Positions 20,842 to 23,611 of a DNA stretch of 23,611 nt are shown here, one piece after another. Both the position numbers and the translations under genes were made by a program. Source of the stretch: a virus; the IMG/VR virus record IMGVR_UViG_3300030102_002026, positions 1 to 23,611 of that record; one strand, 5' to 3'. Positions within the stretch are counted from its first letter, which is position 1. Each line of letters starts with the position of its first letter. Under the pieces are notes generated by a model that was given only the letters and a program-made list of their open reading frames with translations, was not told the origin of the DNA and ran no database searches.

Positions 20842-23611
20842 ATGGCTGAAAACGAAGATACGCAAACTCCTGAAGAACAAGCACAGGCGTACGCAGCGCA
20901 AACACCTCCGCAACAGCAGGACTTCGTAGACCCTGCAGGGCGGTACGCTGCTCCGGGTGAGACAGTCACTATCGGTCCCGGTGGCGTGTATTCGCCCTTC
21001 CGGTTCACTCCTCTGTATGACGACCCTCAAAAGGATGCGTCGGGTAAAGTGACTTCGTTCCAGACACGGCCCTTCAAAGCCGTTCTGGGAGAGGAAAGTG
21101 TAACACTTGATCCGTTCCCTTTTAGTGGTGCTGCATTTATAACTAATCGCAAAAACCTTGTGGACAATGATGCTGCTTACGAAAATGCTATCGTTACAGC
21201 TACGGAAGCCTTCAAGGCCAATAACGTGGATGTCGAAAGTGACGAATTCCGCGAGATGATTATGCGTCAAACGGGTTATTATCGTAACCCACGGGGAACA
21301 GAGGCTACAAACTTAGAGCCTATACCATTTGTATTCCCCGAAGGCGAGGACACATTTGAAAATCGCATGTTAGCACTGGATCGAAATCGTGCCCAGTCTA
21401 TATATCAACAATTCGACAACCCCGTTGACCCCTCGGAACCACTCATTTCGTCAACATCAGTGCCGTATTCTGCGATCACCAAAAGTCTCGTTGGCAACCT
21501 AGAGGCGGTAGAGGGATGGGAAAAAGTTAATCTTCCTAAGTTTGGACTAGACAGAAGCGAGGACGCTAACTCTAACAGCGTATTCATACAGGATCGATTT
21601 TTTGGGGGTGTAGGTCGATCAATCAAAGCTATGTTCGACGATGAAACTGCTGCACAAATGGCGGACGAGTCGGCCATGATTTTTGCCAGCAAGTTTGTAA
21701 AGTGGGCAAGGAAAAATGGCTTTGACGAGCGAGATATTGCCGGTGTACTCAAGCACAGACTTACTCTACCCGATGTGACTCCCGGCACACAGTTTTTGGC
21801 ATACGGCGAACAGTCTCTGCTGCGGAGTGCCGTGACTGAGTCGCTACGATTTGGAGCCGAGGCAAGTCTGTATCTTGCGGGTGAGGGTCTTGACGCAATT
21901 AATTTGTGGAATGACGAAGTAAAGTCAGACCTGTTCACGGGAAACTACGACATCAGTGCCCCGGCTGATCGTGAAGCAATCCTAGAGAGGTGGTTCCCGT
22001 CACGTAGTAAGTTGGTTCAAGATCAGTACGACGCATTGAATCTTGACTTGGATTATGTGGGCGCAGAAAGGGTTGCAAACTTCTACACATCTGCCCCCGG
22101 ACAACTCGTAGGCACAGCCATGATGGTAAAGTCTGCGGGTCAGCTTGACAAATTTCGCAAAACATTATCAGCCAATTCAGAAAGAAAGTTGTTTAACAAG
22201 TTTATAGCTGATCAACGCATCCTGTTTCCGGGTTCGAGCGAAGATGAAATAATTATGAAGTACAGAGAGATGCGAAGAAAGCAGGCATTCGGCTTTACCT
22301 TCAATCTCAACACCAAAGAAATACACGACAAGATTCTAAAAGCTCCGGGGATAGGCGCACCGACATCTGCCGCCCTTTCTGGGGCGTCTACAGTTGCCGC
22401 CTTTATAAACGGTGTTCGCACCAGCAATCGTCTAGTCGCAGGTATGCAACTAGAAGAAGCTACCCTGCGAGTCCATGCGCGTCCTGAAGTTCGTAGGTTT
22501 ATCGCTTACGGATCGGGTCGAAAAAAGGACCGTGCTGCAATATACGACAGAGCAAAGCAAGAGCAACGCAGTCTCACACAAGCAGAGGCAGTAGACGTAA
22601 AACTTCTGGACAGGGAAATTGACGCCTATCGCACAGAACTCCGCCTAATGATTGCGGAAACGTCTGTTCCAAAGTACATGCGTAGCGAAGCAGGAAAAGC
22701 GCTTGCTCGAATAGGCCGCGTACCGGGAACGAAATACGACTTGCTTACTTACTCTGGAGGTCTTGATCAGTCTGTAATCTTGACTGCGGCCACCGCATCC
22801 AGTGTCGCATCTGTCTATGGTGGTGACACAATGCTGTGGGACTTCTTTGGATCGGCAGGTGGACTGTTGGGCTACTCCCTCCGCAAGACTCCGGGAGGGG
22901 CTATAGATTTTGCCAACCAAGTAATGCGAGGCGAAATCGAATTTATCAATCCGCTAAAGAATCGAGGCAAGTTTCTCCGGAACGAAGTTCGTCTTGCTGA
23001 AAAACTAGTGGGTCAACTAGGTGCGTTTGACGACGAATTTCGTGCAGGAGTCATGGAGCGTATCCGTTATCACGACAATCTCAAACAGGAACTTGTCCGC
23101 GACGGTGTAGGCGGAGAACTACTCGAACGCTCTGCAGGACGCATCATGGGTCTCACCATCCTGCAGACTATCGAAGAAGGCTTGCGTGTGTCACTTGATG
23201 CTCCGGGTGCAGCGCAATTCAACGACAATGTCGCAAAAGCACTGCAAGAAAATCGCAACGCACAAGACCTTCTCCTTAACGATTTGCGTGGCGTCTTTGT
23301 AGCCATAGAAAACGTAGAGGGTTACAAGGATGCTGACACGCCAATAGGTAGACTGTACGACACTGTCAAGGCAGCCATTAATAACGGCGAAGCAAAAGTC
23401 CAACAACTTGACGACGACATGGAGCGTCTCAACATTGGTTTGGAAGATTACCTGTACGGCATCATCAGCAGCACTAGCAGCGTTGGTATGCAGCGTGTTA
23501 TGCACGAAGCCGACGACGCTCTGCCGGAACTGATAAACAGACTGACAGGAGAGGGCATCAGCTTCCTATCCGTTCAAGCAGCACAAGATCAACGTCGTAG
23601 AATCGAGCGTG
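20842..23611 (+). CDS. Large internal virion / ejection protein (partial, runs off the window)
   Basis: ATG at 20842, eight bases after the upstream stop, with AAGG at 20827-20830. I read the frame to base 23611 with no stop: at least 923 residues. The first 30 residues are Gln/Pro/Glu-rich. Residues 30-250 are mixed, with many Pro and aromatic residues. From about 260 it is mostly helical (ADESAMIFASKFVKWARKNG). Hydrophobic helices occur near 509-530 (TSAALSGASTVAAFINGV) and 645-682 (ILTAATASSVASVYGG, then MLWDFFGSAGGLLGYSL), which could insert into membrane during ejection. A long Arg/Glu-rich helical part follows (EFRAGVMERIRYHDNLKQEL). No catalytic motif recognised. It pairs with the 1210-residue neighbour as a second giant internal protein; the domain that might identify it could lie beyond the window. 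Confidence 0.75.
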   Translation, partial: MAENEDTQTPEEQAQAYAAQTPPQQQDFVDPAGRYAAPGETVTIGPGGVYSPFRFTPLYDDPQKDASGKVTSFQTRPFKAVLGEESVTLDPFPFSGAAFITNRKNLVDNDAAYENAIVTATEAFKANNVDVESDEFREMIMRQTGYYRNPRGTEATNLEPIPFVFPEGEDTFENRMLALDRNRAQSIYQQFDNPVDPSEPLISSTSVPYSAITKSLVGNLEAVEGWEKVNLPKFGLDRSEDANSNSVFIQDRFFGGVGRSIKAMFDDETAAQMADESAMIFASKFVKWARKNGFDERDIAGVLKHRLTLPDVTPGTQFLAYGEQSLLRSAVTESLRFGAEASLYLAGEGLDAINLWNDEVKSDLFTGNYDISAPADREAILERWFPSRSKLVQDQYDALNLDLDYVGAERVANFYTSAPGQLVGTAMMVKSAGQLDKFRKTLSANSERKLFNKFIADQRILFPGSSEDEIIMKYREMRRKQAFGFTFNLNTKEIHDKILKAPGIGAPTSAALSGASTVAAFINGVRTSNRLVAGMQLEEATLRVHARPEVRRFIAYGSGRKKDRAAIYDRAKQEQRSLTQAEAVDVKLLDREIDAYRTELRLMIAETSVPKYMRSEAGKALARIGRVPGTKYDLLTYSGGLDQSVILTAATASSVASVYGGDTMLWDFFGSAGGLLGYSLRKTPGGAIDFANQVMRGEIEFINPLKNRGKFLRNEVRLAEKLVGQLGAFDDEFRAGVMERIRYHDNLKQELVRDGVGGELLERSAGRIMGLTILQTIEEGLRVSLDAPGAAQFNDNVAKALQENRNAQDLLLNDLRGVFVAIENVEGYKDADTPIGRLYDTVKAAINNGEAKVQQLDDDMERLNIGLEDYLYGIISSTSSVGMQRVMHEADDALPELINRLTGEGISFLSVQAAQDQRRRIER

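Noticed and set aside
1-23611. tRNA genes, CRISPR arrays, insertion sequences, integrase or attachment sites
   Set aside because: None seen on either strand; the window is almost completely filled by co-directional virion genes, with no gap longer than 57 bases.

Overview
The window is a stretch of a tailed-phage genome, or a prophage carrying the same module. All convincing genes lie on the + strand and abut or overlap by 1 to 35 bases. They run from the end of the large terminase gene through portal, scaffold, capsid, head-tail connector, tail fibres and very large internal (ejection) proteins. The set of portal, scaffold, coat, SU10-like adaptor, beta-rich nozzle protein, fibres and ejection proteins, with no sheath, tube, tape measure or tail terminator, indicates a short-tailed phage (podovirus morphology). 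Base composition is intermediate (roughly 50-55% GC in the head genes, lower in parts of the fibres and in the ejection genes). Several protein styles (fibres starting MAY[IV]G, the QFN-repeat internal protein) are ones I associate with uncultured marine phages of alphaproteobacteria. The host assignment is inference.

Layout. 2-337: 3' end of the large terminase. 337-2313: portal. 2310-2711: a small protein that matches the HlyC family of toxin-activating lysine acyltransferases, which is unexpected inside a head operon. 2693-4121: a low-complexity Gly/Pro/Ala-rich protein and two small proteins. 4118-5209: acidic scaffold. 5215-6159: major capsid protein. 6172-6645: probable capsid decoration protein. 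A strong hairpin with a UCCG loop fills the largest gap in the window (6646-6702). 6703-9378: a Lys-rich head protein, the head-tail adaptor and the nozzle/tail-hub protein. 9378-14338: four fibre-like genes and one small beta protein; one fibre ends in an S74 intramolecular chaperone domain. 14341-14720: a 59-residue fibre-associated protein and a coiled-coil plus membrane-anchor (XhlA-like) lysis candidate. 14722-23611: five internal-virion/ejection-type proteins of 443, 196, 182, 1210 and more than 923 residues, the last running off the window.

The genes read as one late transcription unit: package DNA, build the procapsid, attach the tail, recognise the host, and eject internal proteins with the DNA. 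The points most worth a second look are: the HlyC-like acyltransferase between portal and scaffold, with no RTX toxin in sight; a run of seventeen 11-residue repeats in the 443-residue internal protein, predicting a long right-handed helical coil; and fibre genes whose GC content rises and falls by domain, as if receptor-binding segments had been swapped between conserved anchors. I saw no tRNA, CRISPR, insertion sequence, integrase, attachment site or clear promoter.
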